This document shows positions 45,701 through 60,700 of a stretch of 64,000 nt of DNA, piece by piece (position 1 is the stretch's first letter; every line of letters starts with the position of its first letter). Origin of the DNA: Echinococcus granulosus (Eukaryota; Platyhelminthes; Cestoda; Cyclophyllidea; Taeniidae); contig NW_020170387.1 of the NCBI RefSeq assembly GCF_000524195.1, positions 110,500-174,499 of the forward strand. The letters run 5' to 3'. The notes under the pieces were generated by a model. It saw nothing but the letters and a program-made list of their open reading frames with translations, ran no database searches and was not told the DNA's origin. Position numbers and translations under genes: made by a program.

Positions 45701-48700
45701 CCTTTGGGCAACCAACTCATCGGTCAACTGCATCATTCATCCCGCCGTCTGATTGGCTCGAGTATCTCTATATCCTGGCACGCGCCAACGAGTGAAATTC
45801 ACATGCACGCAAGCATGCACATACGCGCGCACATACACACACGCGAATGCACAGCCACAATCTCCATCGCCGCGACACACGCACTTTTTCCGATGCCACT
45901 TGGGATTAATAACATCTAGTGTGCACACACACACACATTCATTTATGATGGCACTAGGCCGTGGATCTTCATCGAAAAAACATCGCAAGTCACGTCGTGA
46001 GGGGAACTCTACCGAGGAGTCGCCGAAGCCCATCAAATCTCTGATGCAAGTCTTCTGGCGTCGACACTCCTCCTCTTCTTCCAACAACCCAGAGAAAGTC
46101 GCTACTTCGCCACGCACTCGCACACTCTCGCCCAGTCAGTCGCCGTTGAGTCGCAAGACTAGTGCTCCAGCTGTGAGTTCATTGGAGCAGGCGTTGAGAA
46201 TCGCCAGGGGCCAGGTAGAGGATGAGGTCGGGGAGATAAGAGAAAAAGGAGAGAGTGCAGCCTATGACCTTACCAGCGAAGCACTTGCCTATCAATCACC
46301 ACCACCCGGTAGGTTTCTACCCCGAATTCCCGAACATGGGGAGGGCAACTACTCGGCAACTCAGATGGAACAACTGAAGGCCTCAGTTGTGCGACGCCCC
46401 AACAGTCGATCGGATCGCAGTTCATTTAACTCTGCACCACCAGGAACATACTGGCCTGATGGGGGGACAACTTTACAGCCGGTGATATCACACCAGCCGC
46501 AACAACAACCTCAACCCCAGCACCACTCACCTGCCTTCGGTCTGGTCGAGCGATTGCCCCGCATTCCACCACTGAGTCGGCCCACCTCGTCAGTGTTTTT
46601 CGGGGGTGCACGAAGCCCGGTGACCAGTTTTTGCGCATCCCCTGCTCGCACCGTCTCCCCCACCCCTTTCTTCCATCGACCGCTGCCTCCACCACCACCC
46701 CTGGTCGATAGACGCGGGGATAAAATGAGCAAGTCTTTTAACCTTGGCGGCAGTTCTGGCCCCATGTGGCACGCGATTCCGCCCAAATCACCCACTGGGG
46801 AGATTGAGGTGATCGATACTGCGGTTTATAGCAATGTCAAGATTCCTCTCTTGCGGTGAGCTTCACTTTGTCATTACTTAGCTGCTTGAAAGAGCCCTCT
46901 TCTCCACAATGCTGTAATTTTGGGTAGTATTTTACTGAATTTGCTTGATTTTGTACCTTTGAGCTTTTTATTCTGCGTACCAATTTGCTTTCTGGTGGAT
47001 TTTCATCTATCCAGGTATGTTCACTATTTTGATTTCATCACCCCAATGAGAGTAATGGCTAAAGATTTTAGCCTTGAGCTATTGACTTCACAGAAAATGT
47101 CTCATTAATGTTCAAATCTGAAGTAGCATTTGTGAAGTGTATACGTGTTTGTGACATGATCAAAGGAAGGATAAGTCGTGGAGAGCAAAAAGTTGACAAG
47201 TAAATCTAAAAGGCAGGTGTCGTGACCAAGCTTAAGGTTGAAAAATGGCAGTTCAGTCTGCGTCCGACTGAAGTTTTCCCGCCTGACAACGTTTCATGGT
47301 TATGTAACCCTACTTTTTAGTCATTCTTTTTCATGGTTTGTATTTAAAGGAATGCAGAAGGTTAGATCGGCAACTTTTGGGCTCCTGCCACTTATCAATG
47401 CATAAAACTTCAAAGTTGGGGCGTTTTTCTGTTAAACGTAACATTGCAACGCACGGCTTTTTTCCACCGTTCTATCTCTTTATTCTTCCCTTTGGGTATC
47501 TTGAGTCGTTATTCTTTTTGTTTCAAACCTTTTCTTCGTTTTAAGTAGTTCACTCATTTATGTTTATAACGGTGAGCGTTAGTTTCATCGGTTAGTTGAT
47601 GCCAAAGATGACTGTTGATTTACCCTCACCCCACTCCATATATCAGGTTGCTCTTTCTTGATCAAAACCACCATTACATCAGTGAAAATACTCTTATTTT
47701 TTCTACGATAACTTGGTCAAATTTGCGACCAACTTTTGTTAGTATCATCTTGAAGACCACCTGATTCCCACAATTGTCTACACAAGCTGATAAAACCTAG
47801 TACACCAACATGGAGTCGACGTGATAATTCTTCGACTTGTAGAAATGGATAGCGAAATCAGGAGCAGACATTTTTGAGTGGTGATTCCGAAAATTTTTAC
47901 AAAGACGCTTTTAGATCACCCCTACATGGGTCACAAACATGCGCGCATGCGCTCATAAGGGGGAATGGAAGTGTTTTCGTGAAGACTCGCTATTCACTTT
48001 GACTCAATCCTATTTCCTCATGTGAACATAAAAGGAAGGGAAGTTTAGCGTCACTGCGATTTAGGTTATCGGCAGCCTCGGTGCGATAAGGGATCAGCTA
48101 AGACTCTCCTTTTTTACATTGAATGGAACTTTTCGCGTTTTGTGCATTTCCGTTTTGGCGGTCTTCAAGTGAGATAGCTCCAGGGGTAGAGGTAGGCAGG
48201 TGGATCGCCGGTTGCCGGAAATTGAGTGGGAATAACCAGCTCTCCTGCATTGTTAGCTACCTGGCGCTTGCTTCCTGTTGTGTGTCCTTTTTTTCCATCT
48301 TCCCCTTAAATTATGATGTGTGGTGGTTTTTTGAAGCATGCATTATCTTGACTTTCATCGCTCCAGGCATATTTTGCTTTTAGGCGCAAAGACATCTCTT
48401 TAACTGAGCATTTTATCTACTTAAAAGTGCGCTCACGGTTTGCCAAATCATTTTTCCTTTTGTGAGCGCTTACCAACTCATTCCAGTGCGTTTTCAGTAG
48501 AAGTTCACAAATTTACTGGGTTGAAGAGAAGAATATTCGAGTTTCTTTTACTCTGTTTGTTTTCAATCAAATTCAAGTATTTTCATGTCATGGAGTTGAA
48601 TTTTCCCGCTCCAAATCCTATGAATAAAGCAATTGATGCTATCCTTTGTCCTTTTGGGGGAATTCTATTTATCATGTCAGCTTCATGTTGGTGTACTAGA

Positions 48701-51700
48701 TTGTATCAGGTTGTGTAGACAATTGTGCGAATCAAGTGGTCTTCGAGATGCTACTAACAAAAATTAGCCGCAAATTTGACCAAATTATCGTAGAAAAAAT
48801 AAGGGTATTTTCATAATATTCCTGGAATTACTGTCAATTTCCCTTCTTTTTTTGTAGCTTTTTTTCACAGTGCTGTAATAAGTTAAAAGGTTACCGAATC
48901 AACAAAAAGCGCTCATAATTGTTTATGAGCACTAGTACCCAATGCGTTTATCATCCTCCCTACAGACTTGCCTTCTTCACTTGCTGTCACTTCAACTACC
49001 GAGTGTAGAAACGAGCACCCTAAAACTTGAATGTGCGACCCAGGCGCGTCACCAATACGTGTCGAGCAAATACCATGCGTCGGCTAGCCTGCCATTAAAG
49101 CTGAGAAACTACAAGGTCATACTTCATTCGTGTGTTCGCATACACACACACATACACACAAAATCTTACAGTGCCAGTGATCTGACGGTGCTGCCACCAT
49201 TGTTAGTCCTGGGTTAGTGGGTGAGGAGCCAAGACAGCCTTTACGCTGTGCCCTCAATGATCGCACCATATCGGCTCTTATGTGCATCGGATGTTCTTTA
49301 TGATAAGATAGTCTTGTGACTCTAAAGAAAGGCCCACAGGCGTCATTAGCCCTCTGTGATGCTTTTTCATAAAACGCTGCATAAAATATGGCCTATCAGA
49401 TGCCTTATGCTGTAGCATTTATCGCTTTCAAATGTCACGGGATAATACTGAAATCGGTATATCGAAAATTTTAGTCCACTAAACGGGAAATTTGCCCTTA
49501 GTAAATCAGCCCTTACTGGCACCCCATTACAACCCAAGTGTCTAATCCACAAATCAAGATTTCAAATCGTAACGTTCTAGTTAATCCCGAATGTTTAGAA
49601 GTATGCTTTTAGCTTCATCAAGATTGGACTAGTGGCGGATCCAATAACGGTGATGTGATCAAAGGCAAACATGCATGGCACGAAGACTACAACGAAATGA
49701 TCCATAAGATTAATTTGAGGAAATATTACATTTTGAAATTGTTTTAGCGTTCTATACAAAGCTTTTATATCTGTAGAGAAGGATTACAAGGCGAAGACAT
49801 TTTTGGCTAGTCACCACTGCATTTTGACATCAAAAAGGCCAGTAGTCCTTTTCCATCTCGGTGCTCCTCTTATTCGCTACCGTGGTGACTCGGTTGTGTC
49901 GTAGGTGGGACGTTTGCTGGGATGACACATCTCTCTATTCGACTAAGCAACGCATTAGTATTTGGTCAGCAAGGGGATCCATGCTTCATAGTGGTTTCTA
50001 GTCCCATGGCTCTCCTTCACCTTTTCATGTTTCGGTACTTTGAATTCCGAGGCTTGCCATAAGCAACGCATTAGTAAATTACCTCCCACCTACAGAGCTC
50101 ATCTGGATGGGGGTGAACTGGATTGCATGGGTTATAATTAATTATGGCTAATCTGCAGCCTGTCAAGTCGATCGCAGAAGTCCGTTGCTTTTCTAATAAA
50201 GCTGAATAAACTCCCATGAAGTGAAAACGTCATTGGAAAAGCATACTCTATTGAGTGCAAACAACGAATTATGGAAAAGATTGACAACTAATTCACTGCA
50301 CATTGATGCTCAACTTGGGGCTTGGAACCTCTCTCATAGACAATTTCCTTAAGACGCGGCCAGTTTCAAAGTTGTTCCTTTCTTCCATTGCACACTTTCC
50401 CCTTCAGTAGTTGGAACGAACTTCAGCACAGCGCAGATAAGCAAAACTATTTATTTTCGTATGACTTTCCGTTTGAGTGCTTTTTTTTGAACTCGGCTTC
50501 TTAGATCCCCCTTTTCTCTTTCATCATTTTGCAACGAGCTATATGCGTTTCCGGTGGTGAAAAACCGTTTTTGCTGTTTCGCTTTTGGTAAGACGAAAGG
50601 TCATTTGTGAGATGACTTTTTCGATGTTATTTACCGAGGTGAAATTGAATTAATTGATTCCGGTTTGAGGGGTTATTTCAGTTCATTTAGATGTCCTCCA
50701 GGTAGCGGTGAGAATTCGTTTGAACAAATGTTGTAATTTTTTTTCTTTACTACAGTCCACACAGCGGAGACACCAAATTTCGAATTGAGCATGGGACAGC
50801 ATTTCACACATTCGGAAATACGCTCCCATCTGTGAATTCGGCTTGCGATCTCCTCAAATGCATTTACACAATTTAGGGTCCATGTATTTTCCCCCTTTGC
50901 ATATGCCTTTTATTCCTCCTACTTCCACTATTTTCTCATGAGTCTGAGTTTTCGTGCAAATTCAATGCGAATGCACGGAGTAGACTCCTTTTAGTCTAGA
51001 TTTTGATTGTGCTCTACTACTTTACACTTCAAATTCCCGGCTTACCCTCATGCAATGCTAATTGTGTGAGGTTTAGGTTGTTTTGGGAGACGTGGTGTCA
51101 GAAAATCTTTAGTGCTTTGTTTCTGGCAATGCTTTCAATGGTTTTTTTTCACTGCTGGAAGCATTTTGATTTTCGCTGTTGGTGGGGGAGGAATGAGTTC
51201 AGCTAAGTAACCACTAATGACACCCTTTTCAATCCACACATGTGCATTCATTACTTGCCCTGGCGTCAGTAAATTTGAACAAATGGCTTGCGTTTAATTG
51301 CAGCTCCCTTCATGGCACGTGCTGGATATCCCCATTGTATACACACACCCACGCATGCACTCCTTCCAATAGGGAGCAGATCGCGATGTTGAGGTTCCAT
51401 TGCCCTTTACGCGCTCAGTAGATAGCGATTACATACAAATAGCTTGATTATTTGATAATAAATGACGTGGAGAGGATAGACTTCTAGTTTTCGTGGAACC
51501 ACACTTCGCACAGTTGGATCTAGTTGTCCAGTTACTTTTGGGGATCAACACTTAGAAGCGTTGAGCTTCTCCATTATTTCATGCGGTGAATTACAAACCA
51601 TTACTCTTATGTAGGCATAGGTCGAATGCACTTTTCTGATGGTGTCACGTTTCCTTCCACTTCCTGCATGACTAAAAGCAGTGTTGTGAAGGCTTTGTGC

Positions 51701-54700
51701 CCGCCCCACTGATCTCACGTGCATACGCCTAAAATTATCGTTCACACACTTTATTTAACATGACTCACCCTTGCTTTCTCTCTGTGTGTATCAGTTTTCG
51801 TGATGGCTTTATCTTTTTGTTGGCTTTTCTGCCACCTCAAATGCAGCTCGCATGAAGGCAATGCCAACTGTGTGTGCACCGCTAGAAACAGTCTACCCAG
51901 TCGGTGGTGTCATTGATTCCACAATCCATGTAGAGTTTATTTCAACAATTGCAAATTCCGATTCTTCAATTTGGCCTCTTCCAATAAATCGCTTTGACTG
52001 TGATGATGATCAGACCTATCCATTTCCAACTTCCCCACCCGTTTTACATCACAGCATCTGTCTACTTTATTCTGGTTAACACACTTTGAATATACTAATT
52101 CGTATTGCATGCCAAATGGGTCCATAACTCCCATTTGATTCACCTGACAAAACTGAGCCCCGCTTTTCAAACGTAGGTGGAAACTTAACTTTCACCGCTT
52201 TTTCGTGTCTACTTCAATCTCTTAGACGGAATGAACATTCTTTGTGTTTATTTGCCTAGGTCTCAGTTGTGCGATTTACTACTTTGCAAGCTGACTTCAA
52301 GGTCATATAGCAACACTTAGGCGAATACGATGCTGTGATAGTTGCGATGCCTCTTGGTATACTGGTGGACTTTCCGCTGCTATCTTTTTCAGCCTTTTAA
52401 TAGTCTAAAATGTGCATGCAAGCAACAAAAATTGCCATTTTTTTCTATAAGGATTTCACATGGAATACTACTACGATGACCTTTGTGTGGTATTTGTCGA
52501 AACAGGGTATTTTGTAATTTACTTTACCTTCTAATAAGCACTGATGGGTATTATCTATTTATTTTCCAAAGCACTCCGATTGCTCCTTATTCCTGATTTT
52601 AGCTCCTCTAGTGTATTGAGTTATTGTGCGATGGACTTTCACTGTTGCACCAACATGCTACTTCTTCCATCTTTCCCGGCCCTGCCGTCGCTTGTGCAAT
52701 CTTTTGATAGACGGACCTAGTGCTCTTTGCCACCAACCATGGGCGCCTATATACACCTTCCCCTCTGCAGACATTTATTTTCATTCATTGACCCCTATAC
52801 ACGCTCCATCCTTCACCTTCAAGAGTTGAATTGTAATTACCACTGTCTGATAAGATTTACAGGAATGTTTTTAACTCAACATTTGACTTGTATATCATAT
52901 GGTAGTAAATCACTACAGGTGCACAAGCTCCTACTTTGACTTCCTCGGCTATACCTCAGTGTGAAGTCTTCCACTTGATCAGTTGATGCTAAAAAGACAT
53001 CCATTTTTTTTCCTCCAGTAGGATATTTTCTTCACATCGTTTGTGTGTACATGTCTACTGGTCTGCATTCCACCTGCCTCAAACTACAGATCTGTTGCAA
53101 TCCCAACAGCAAGATGCTAATTAACGCTAAAACTTTGCCTTCACCAAATTAAAGTACAAAAAGTCTCAAACTCTGCTACTTCTTGTGCTTTGTTACTTGC
53201 ATTATTTGCAAGTTACATCGGAGAAGTTGACTCAGATTAAAAAGGGTATTCAAATTATCCCCTGTGATTGATTGCAACTCTACCTTGTCAATTAGTATGT
53301 TTATTATTGGAAAGAAAGAAAGCGAGAAATTTGTAGTATCATCTACTTATCTTAAGAAACCAGTTCGAGCACTTTCACTTTTGGCCGGATATTTAATCAC
53401 GGCCGCTAATACTAATATTCAAATCTGACGTCTTAATGAACAGCAACCGGTGCAATTCGAATATGCTAATTTGCATTCCATTTCACGATAGACTAGAAGA
53501 CTCACATTTAAGACGATTCCTTTTAAGTGACGCGACCATTGGCATTATCGCCAAAAAATGTTTTAATTAAAGGAGAATAAACACCTTAAAGTTGACATTT
53601 GAGTACCTTCTTCCTAATTTGTGTGCACCCAATTCCTCATCAGCTTGGTTCCTTTTACTTTTTTTTACCAATTCATTGTCCTCGCTCATCACTATGATTT
53701 CCAACAAAACCCGACTCATTGCCGATGGTCCTTTGGGTAGAGTTATGCCATGCTACGATGATAATTGGGCTATCGGCAACTAAGAGTGAAGCAACTGGCT
53801 GTCATTGCGGTAACTGATTAAAGAAAGCGTTTTCTGTTATTCTCCAGTTCATCGTATCGTTCACCCTAAACACTTTTAATTCCTAACAGCTTGTTCGTAA
53901 TATTGAAACTGGACCGTGTGTAGTCGATTTCTCCCATCACAGAATGGCCTCGCCACCAGCTGGGAGCGGTTCGTCAACGGGTCACTCGCCGTTGGCACAC
54001 ACCGGGGGATCAATGCGGGTGCATTCACAGTCGCCTCCACCACCAACAACACAGCCGCAGTTAGTGGCACGGGATAACCGGCAGCGTCAGCAGCAGGCAC
54101 CCCTCGCTCACACCTCCTCCTCCCCCGGCCTCGAGCGGCGTCGCAACTTCAGCCCCCGCCAACTAACCACCGCTACTACTACTGCCGCTACAACTGCCGC
54201 CTCCTCTTCGCACAGTGCCTCTCCTACCCTTTCCAACAGCCCCAGTAAGTTGTGCTCCCTTTTTAAAGGTTCCCTTTTCTTGTACATCGAGAGACCACAA
54301 AAAACCCACTTTGAAATATATCTGATTTGGATGCCTTGTTGATAACAACTGCCTCCTAATATTGAAGGCATAGAGGCACTTTGTACTTTTAATGTCTCTT
54401 CAAATCGAAAGAAAGTAAAATCGCTTGTTAGTGTTTGGGTTACTATTGTATCGAATTGCTATATCCATCTACTAAAAGTTCTAGCGCTCCGTCCTAGTGA
54501 TGAAGGTAGACGGAGACGCTTTTAAGTCTTTTCAGTCGGTTTTAATCATCAACCTCATTGAAACCGAATGCGCTACGAACTCTGTGACTTGAATTCGATT
54601 TATAGATGCTTTTTTCCTTATCAAATCGGGTAGAAAAGGCCAATCTCTCTATTATCCATTAAGTGATCAAACAGACGGAAATGTTTGTTTTGGCAGGAGT

Positions 54701-57700
54701 GAAATAGAGATTCTTACAAGATCCCTTTTTCAATAACTTAAAAATCTTGAAACTCAAAGACGCAGAAAAGTTGTTCCACTTTCTCGTTGTTAGCTTCTCA
54801 TTAATGTTTCGCCTACATTTTTACTTCGTCCGATTTGTGTTTGAAGATTAACTTTTCATTAATCTACTGTTGAGATAATGTGTTTGCACTACAAATGGCA
54901 TACGTTTACGTCCTAATTCGCCTTCCCTCCCATGACCACTCGTCATCGATTGTCGCCTTGACACAAAGAAAGCGTGACAGCTGCTCCATGGCCTTCCTAA
55001 ATGCATGGAATAATGTCCCACGTCCTTTCATTTCATGCCCGTGTCAATACAATCGTTCAGGCGTCTTTTTGCTTGTATCTCCGACGCCAAAAGTATTCAT
55101 GTCAGAGCAGGGTAAAATGTCCAAACAATTCACGTAGACGGGTGTGGGTGGCGCTGCATTACGCATTCAAGCTTCTTCATCAAATTTGATCGACACCTTT
55201 CACTTGTGGCAGTCTTCACGCTATAGTGTGCCCTGTGGACTAACAACAGCAAAAAGATGGCACAAGAACTCATTGTAGCAGTCGTGTTTTTCCGTCTTAT
55301 TGGTATTTATACCTACAAACTTATTTCTCGCTGGCAGTGCTCTGTGTAAGCCATTTCTGTCGTTGGATCCAAATTAATCTAGTACTTAGAATTACTCTTC
55401 TTCAATAAACAACTAAAAGTATATGCATTTATGGTGAAATAAAGTATTAATTCTGGAATGCATTAGTAGATGATGCTCTTCTAAAACTCTCCCATGAATA
55501 TCGCCACTAACCGTTCTGATTCATTGACCTAAGTAGTTGTGCTCAGCGCAACCTGATCCATCTGGCTTTTTATAAAGTCATCTCTCGAAACAAACATCAA
55601 ACAACTTAAAGTCATTAAACAGCTATCTCTGATGCTGGTTGACACTTTTAAAAGTTTGCATATCCCCTGTGGGATTTTCTGCTTCCATCCATAAATGAGC
55701 GTTTGTGCTGTGCATAATAAGTGAATAACCGAACTTTCAAAAAGTTTGTTCTTTTTACTAATGTTGATGATTTGTCTAAATGAAAAACAACCGCATAGCT
55801 GCGCAAGGATAATGTCTCATTTTCTTTGATTCCATTTGGTCGTTTGAAATATGGGGTTAAAAGTCGTGTATTTGCTATTTAAAATCACCTAACCCTTTCT
55901 TACCTCGGTAATTACTCTCCTTTTTTACCTTGGTCACCGTTTTGAATCTACTAATCAGATCGAATTACTTTCACCTCGACTCCTACGGGGAGAAGCTACT
56001 TACTCTTAGAGCAATGAAATAGATCTGGCGCTTGGTTGAATCATTTTTTCAATTCTTCCTACCTGCAGAAGTATTTTGCAATGCTACCTCCTGTCAGAAT
56101 GCTAACGTGGTGCACAAAACTGGCAGATCGACCCTTCTTTACATGTCTTTTATTTTTCCGCCATTCTTTGTGCACCAAAAGCGGACTTTTGCCGTCGATC
56201 TAGCTGCCATTCTTACCCTGTTTTCGCTCTTCTGAAATGGATAACTTGAAGGATAGGTTTGTGGGTACCTTTTGACTACCACCTATCTTGACAGTGCCTG
56301 GTAAAACCCCCTGATTAGTGAATGATTTCGCACTGCTGGTGTGCGATTCACTGGTAATGTGATTGCGATTTGGCACCGGCATTGGTATGAAATTTTCGTC
56401 GTGAATGCCTCCTCCCTTTCTTCTCTTCTTTGTTTCTACCCGTCACATGCCTTCTGTTTACACTGCAGCGCTTAGAACAATTTAATTTTGGGAAATTGAC
56501 TTGAAACACCTTTTAATATGTGGTGAAATCTGGTAGCCTTCCTGGAAATAGGGTAATATTTCATGCGATTAAAGCTAACCTTGGATAGAATGGTAATTAA
56601 TAAGTATTGTACAGACGTGTGGGCTTTTATCTTCGTGAGAGTATGATTTCGACGGACTAGCACCTCGACCATTTACGGCGACCAGTTTAACCTTTTGCAG
56701 AAGTGTTCAACTCCCAACTTCAAATCACTTCTCACCCTTCAGTCTGCTTTCCCACAAAAAATCTCATCCCATCTGATTGTGAATGCTCCCCTTGTTTAAT
56801 TGGGACAGGATTAACAATGAATGATGTTACATTGGTTAAATAAACGACAAACAATTTTGTATCAAGTGGTCCAGTTCATGTACCGATTCGTGCACAGTGC
56901 ATTGAGTAGCGGTTCTTCTTGAATGCAGTGTGAGGCTTCTACTAGCTTCGGCGCAATTCTCTGACGTCATTGCTACTACGCCAATTGTATCGGATTGCAA
57001 TGTTAATGTATTATTTGTATTTGTATTTGTATTTTGTACTTTTTAATTTGCCAAATACTTGAATAGATTAGATATTTGCTGGCATAGTTTGCTACTCCTT
57101 GCCTTTTTTTTTCTTCTAAACGAACTGATGGTGCAAATTCATGTGTGCGTTACCCTATTAACTGATAAGACATATCGACTGAAAATAACTGGAGATTGGT
57201 ACTGTGTGATGAATCTAGCTTGAGTCCTTACTTTATCTTATCTAGTTTTCACAAATTTTCGCCTATACTTTTGCATACAACTTATTTTAGGACCTTTTTG
57301 AGGACGCGAATCAGTGCTTAGTTAAGGTGGTTATCGAATAAACATTTGCACGAGTGTGTTAACCTGCATTAACTGTCTCTACTAAAGCAAATGTTCACTC
57401 CGATTGAAGGTTTATCTCCATAACTTGAAAATACCTTGCTCAACCCGTGAAAATGGTTTTTTCCTGCAATTACCTGACTACTTTGTAACAACAAGCTAGG
57501 CGATAGCAACATGTTTGTACGTGCATCCTACACATTCCATTCGACTTGCAAATAGGTGTTCTCCGTCAACAGTCAACTATGTTGCTACCCGGCCATGTGT
57601 GGATCTTGGTAGGTACAGATTTTTCTCTGTAAAAGAGTTCTGTCTTTGAGTTGCATCCCAATCTCCAAGGTTACACACAAATAAACCCAAACAGTATGCT

Positions 57701-60700
57701 ACATCAAAACTACTTTCCTGCATAAATGGCTAGTGTGCGCATACTCAGCGTTCAACACTACCGACGAGTTTCAGATTGTTCACTTATCACTTGCTAACAT
57801 GTTGCATAATCCGTTTCTGGATAAACTTGTTTCAACTTTCTTATATACTAATCCTCACTCCCCTGTTTTCTACAAAATAGATTTGAAGGGACTAGCTTTG
57901 CGTTTTGGTGATTTTGAAAGGCGAAATTTAGTAGAAGATCTGGGAATATGGCTAGACTTAATTCGGGTCCTGTGTCCTTAATTCAACTGATTTATACCTG
58001 CAAGGTAGTTAGGTAGTTTGCTTTGATGATGCAGAACTCCGAGGACCATTTTCTTGCGGCGAATGTACTTTCTTAAATCATATTTTAGTTGTCTATGTTC
58101 ATTTTGCCTTTCATTACAAAAGCCATCAGGATTTACGATTGACCTCATTGAAACCTACCTACACTACATACATAGCATTTAAGTAGATGAAGCAATGTCT
58201 CATGATTTTCGGGGTTTCCCTGCATGAATCCCAATAACCTCCATTAGAAAATATCTCTACAATCCAAACAACGTCCTTGGTTCTCTTTAATCTGGTGCTC
58301 TAAGTTATCTAGAGCACCAATTGTTTCCATTGTTCTGCCATTTCCCATTGGCATTACGCCTGATTAATGCCTCACCTTGCATTATGAAGCAGTCATGGTA
58401 CTTTACGCGGTAAGATTTACGGGGAACACACACGGGCATGCGATCAAAAGGGTGGGTCCTGGCGAACTCACTTTTCCTTATTTCTGTTTAATTGTGGCCA
58501 CAATGTGGATTTTTTATGGCCCCCTTTTTTATTTTTAAGCATACCTCCTGCAACTTTCATTTTATAGGAATTTTTGCCTGATGGGGATCTTGCACACCGC
58601 TCATAAACACCCCCTTGTCGTCGTTCATACTCACTAACGAAAGGGGATGCGGGCGAATAAAAAGAAACCCAAACTGCTGTCCTAGAAGCTTCCTCTTTGA
58701 GCCACTCACAGGATTAAGACTTCCTTTTTTTCAACCTTGATTGCTTCCAATGGATTGGTCTTGATTTTGTACGATCGAGCGAAGGGGTAAGGCAAAACGA
58801 GATCTGGGAAGTGGAGATGGTAAGCAGGTAATCAGCGTTATTTTGTTACAGAAATGGGTCTTAGTCACACCCTTCGGGTGTACAAATGTAGGCGTGTGTA
58901 TCTGTCTGCACGAGCGTTCAGAAACCGCCACGAAAATGCCAGCGTTCTCCACACGGTAACTTTTCAACGCACATGCGTGCACACTTGCCTCGTATTCGGG
59001 CTGCAGTGTCGTCGTGTTGACGAACGGACGGAGGGGCTAGCAAATTCGAGTGACTAATCTCCCCCAATCTTCTCCGATTATCACTTTTGTTTGCTGTGTA
59101 AGTGAATTATTGGGGCTACGTTTGGTCTGACCGCCGTGAAGATAAAGTACTTATCAAAATTCCTTCTCATGGCGCTTTGGAGGCTGATCACATTTCAGTC
59201 TATTACCAGGCAACTTATTTTTCACTTTAGAGAATTGTTACTATTTTACCGTCTAATTGGTAAAGACAGGTAGAATAGGAGCAATCCAACATTGAGGTTC
59301 AGTTTGTGACTTCTTAGCTGTAGCTAGTGTTACTTCTTAAACATCCTCAAAGACGTTGGAGACCGAATCACTACCGCCTGATTAACCTGGCTAGATGATA
59401 TTTGACGTGTATTGTGGCCAGGACACGCAGAGCGGGTTTACCATGCGCCTCACAGATGGCGTGGCCTGGTTTCAGTCTTCCTTCGCCCCTCCTCCCTCAC
59501 ACACACACACATGCACACCCTGGTGCATTTCCTTTGGGTCATCTTTTACAGGCATGAATCATGGATTAGTTATTTTTAGTAAGTGTGGTGTTGGTGTCGA
59601 TGCCGCTGGAGAGAGAGGAAGGGAAGGAGGGGCGGGCTGACGAGTAGCGTTCAGGTCTAGCCCGCACCATCAACATCTACACAACGCACACACGACCCCC
59701 TTGTGGGTCCACATCGGGGACTTTTGGCAAAGCGGAGGCGGGTGGGGGAGGGAGGAATGGCGCGGAAACGGCGAGTCGTTTGTTGCTCGTGTGGCCCTAC
59801 CTAAATCGTATGAGTCATATGCTCCCTCCTCTCTCCCCTTTCTACCCTACATCGCTGTAATAAAAAGTGATGTTGCTACTCCCCTACGTAGCAGATTGAC
59901 ATGCCAACTCCCGTTCATTTATCTTCGCACACAACTTTGATAACTGAACCCAGAGTTGCCCCTCGCTGATGGGTAGTAAGTGTTTGTGATCGCTCCCGGG
60001 CTCCTGGCGGCACCTGTTGTAGCGTTTCTGCAAAATTATCTTGCTTTATCCTTCGTGAGCATGCCCTCATTCTACATCAATGGTGAGGAATTGAGGTCTT
60101 TGTCCCCGGTTTGGGGTTTTGCAAGAGGTGGGGCATTCTGTATATCTTTTGTTGTTAAACTAAACATATCCGTTTGTGACACGATTTGGCGCATATAGTT
60201 ACCATAATCTCGCACACACGTCACAGTTATTACGCCGAGCTCAGATAATACAAGCAAAGCTGGCAGCAAACGTGGTCACATTCAAATTGAAATGTAAAAT
60301 AAGAGTTGATTGGTCTCTTTTCAAAAAAAGCTCTTCCTTGGACTTGGGTCTCGTTATTTGCAGCTCTCGCCCCCAATGTAATTGCACAGCCGACTAGAAA
60401 TGTCTCTTTCGACGTTTCATCTTGGCTCATTATTGTGCTTTTCTAGTCCTATTCGATAAGCTCACGTGTGTGTGCGTGTGTGACCATCTAGCACAATTAC
60501 CTCCGTTTCCGAAATCCAGATCACACTAACTTATGATTGCGCTAGTAGTGGGAAGCGTAAGAGTCCCGTACCAGGCCCGGGGGGATGTTTTCACAACACA
60601 TTTATGGACCTACTACTCATGACCTACATTTGGGCCGAGGTATGATATATACGTTGAGTCGTAGTCATTGCCATGGTGACGCTGCTCCGCCAACACGGTT

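Noticed and set aside
45753..45944. Upstream extension of the 45.9-kb exon reading frame
   Set aside because: The frame is open but begins without ATG and encodes Cys/His/Thr residues of a CA microsatellite; promoter-like elements also overlap it.
48966..49115. 150-nt exon-like segment with CTACAG acceptor and ACAAG/GTCATA donor
   Set aside because: Its only open reading is phase 0 to 0, which cannot be inserted at the phase-2 junction of the large gene; the donor is weak.
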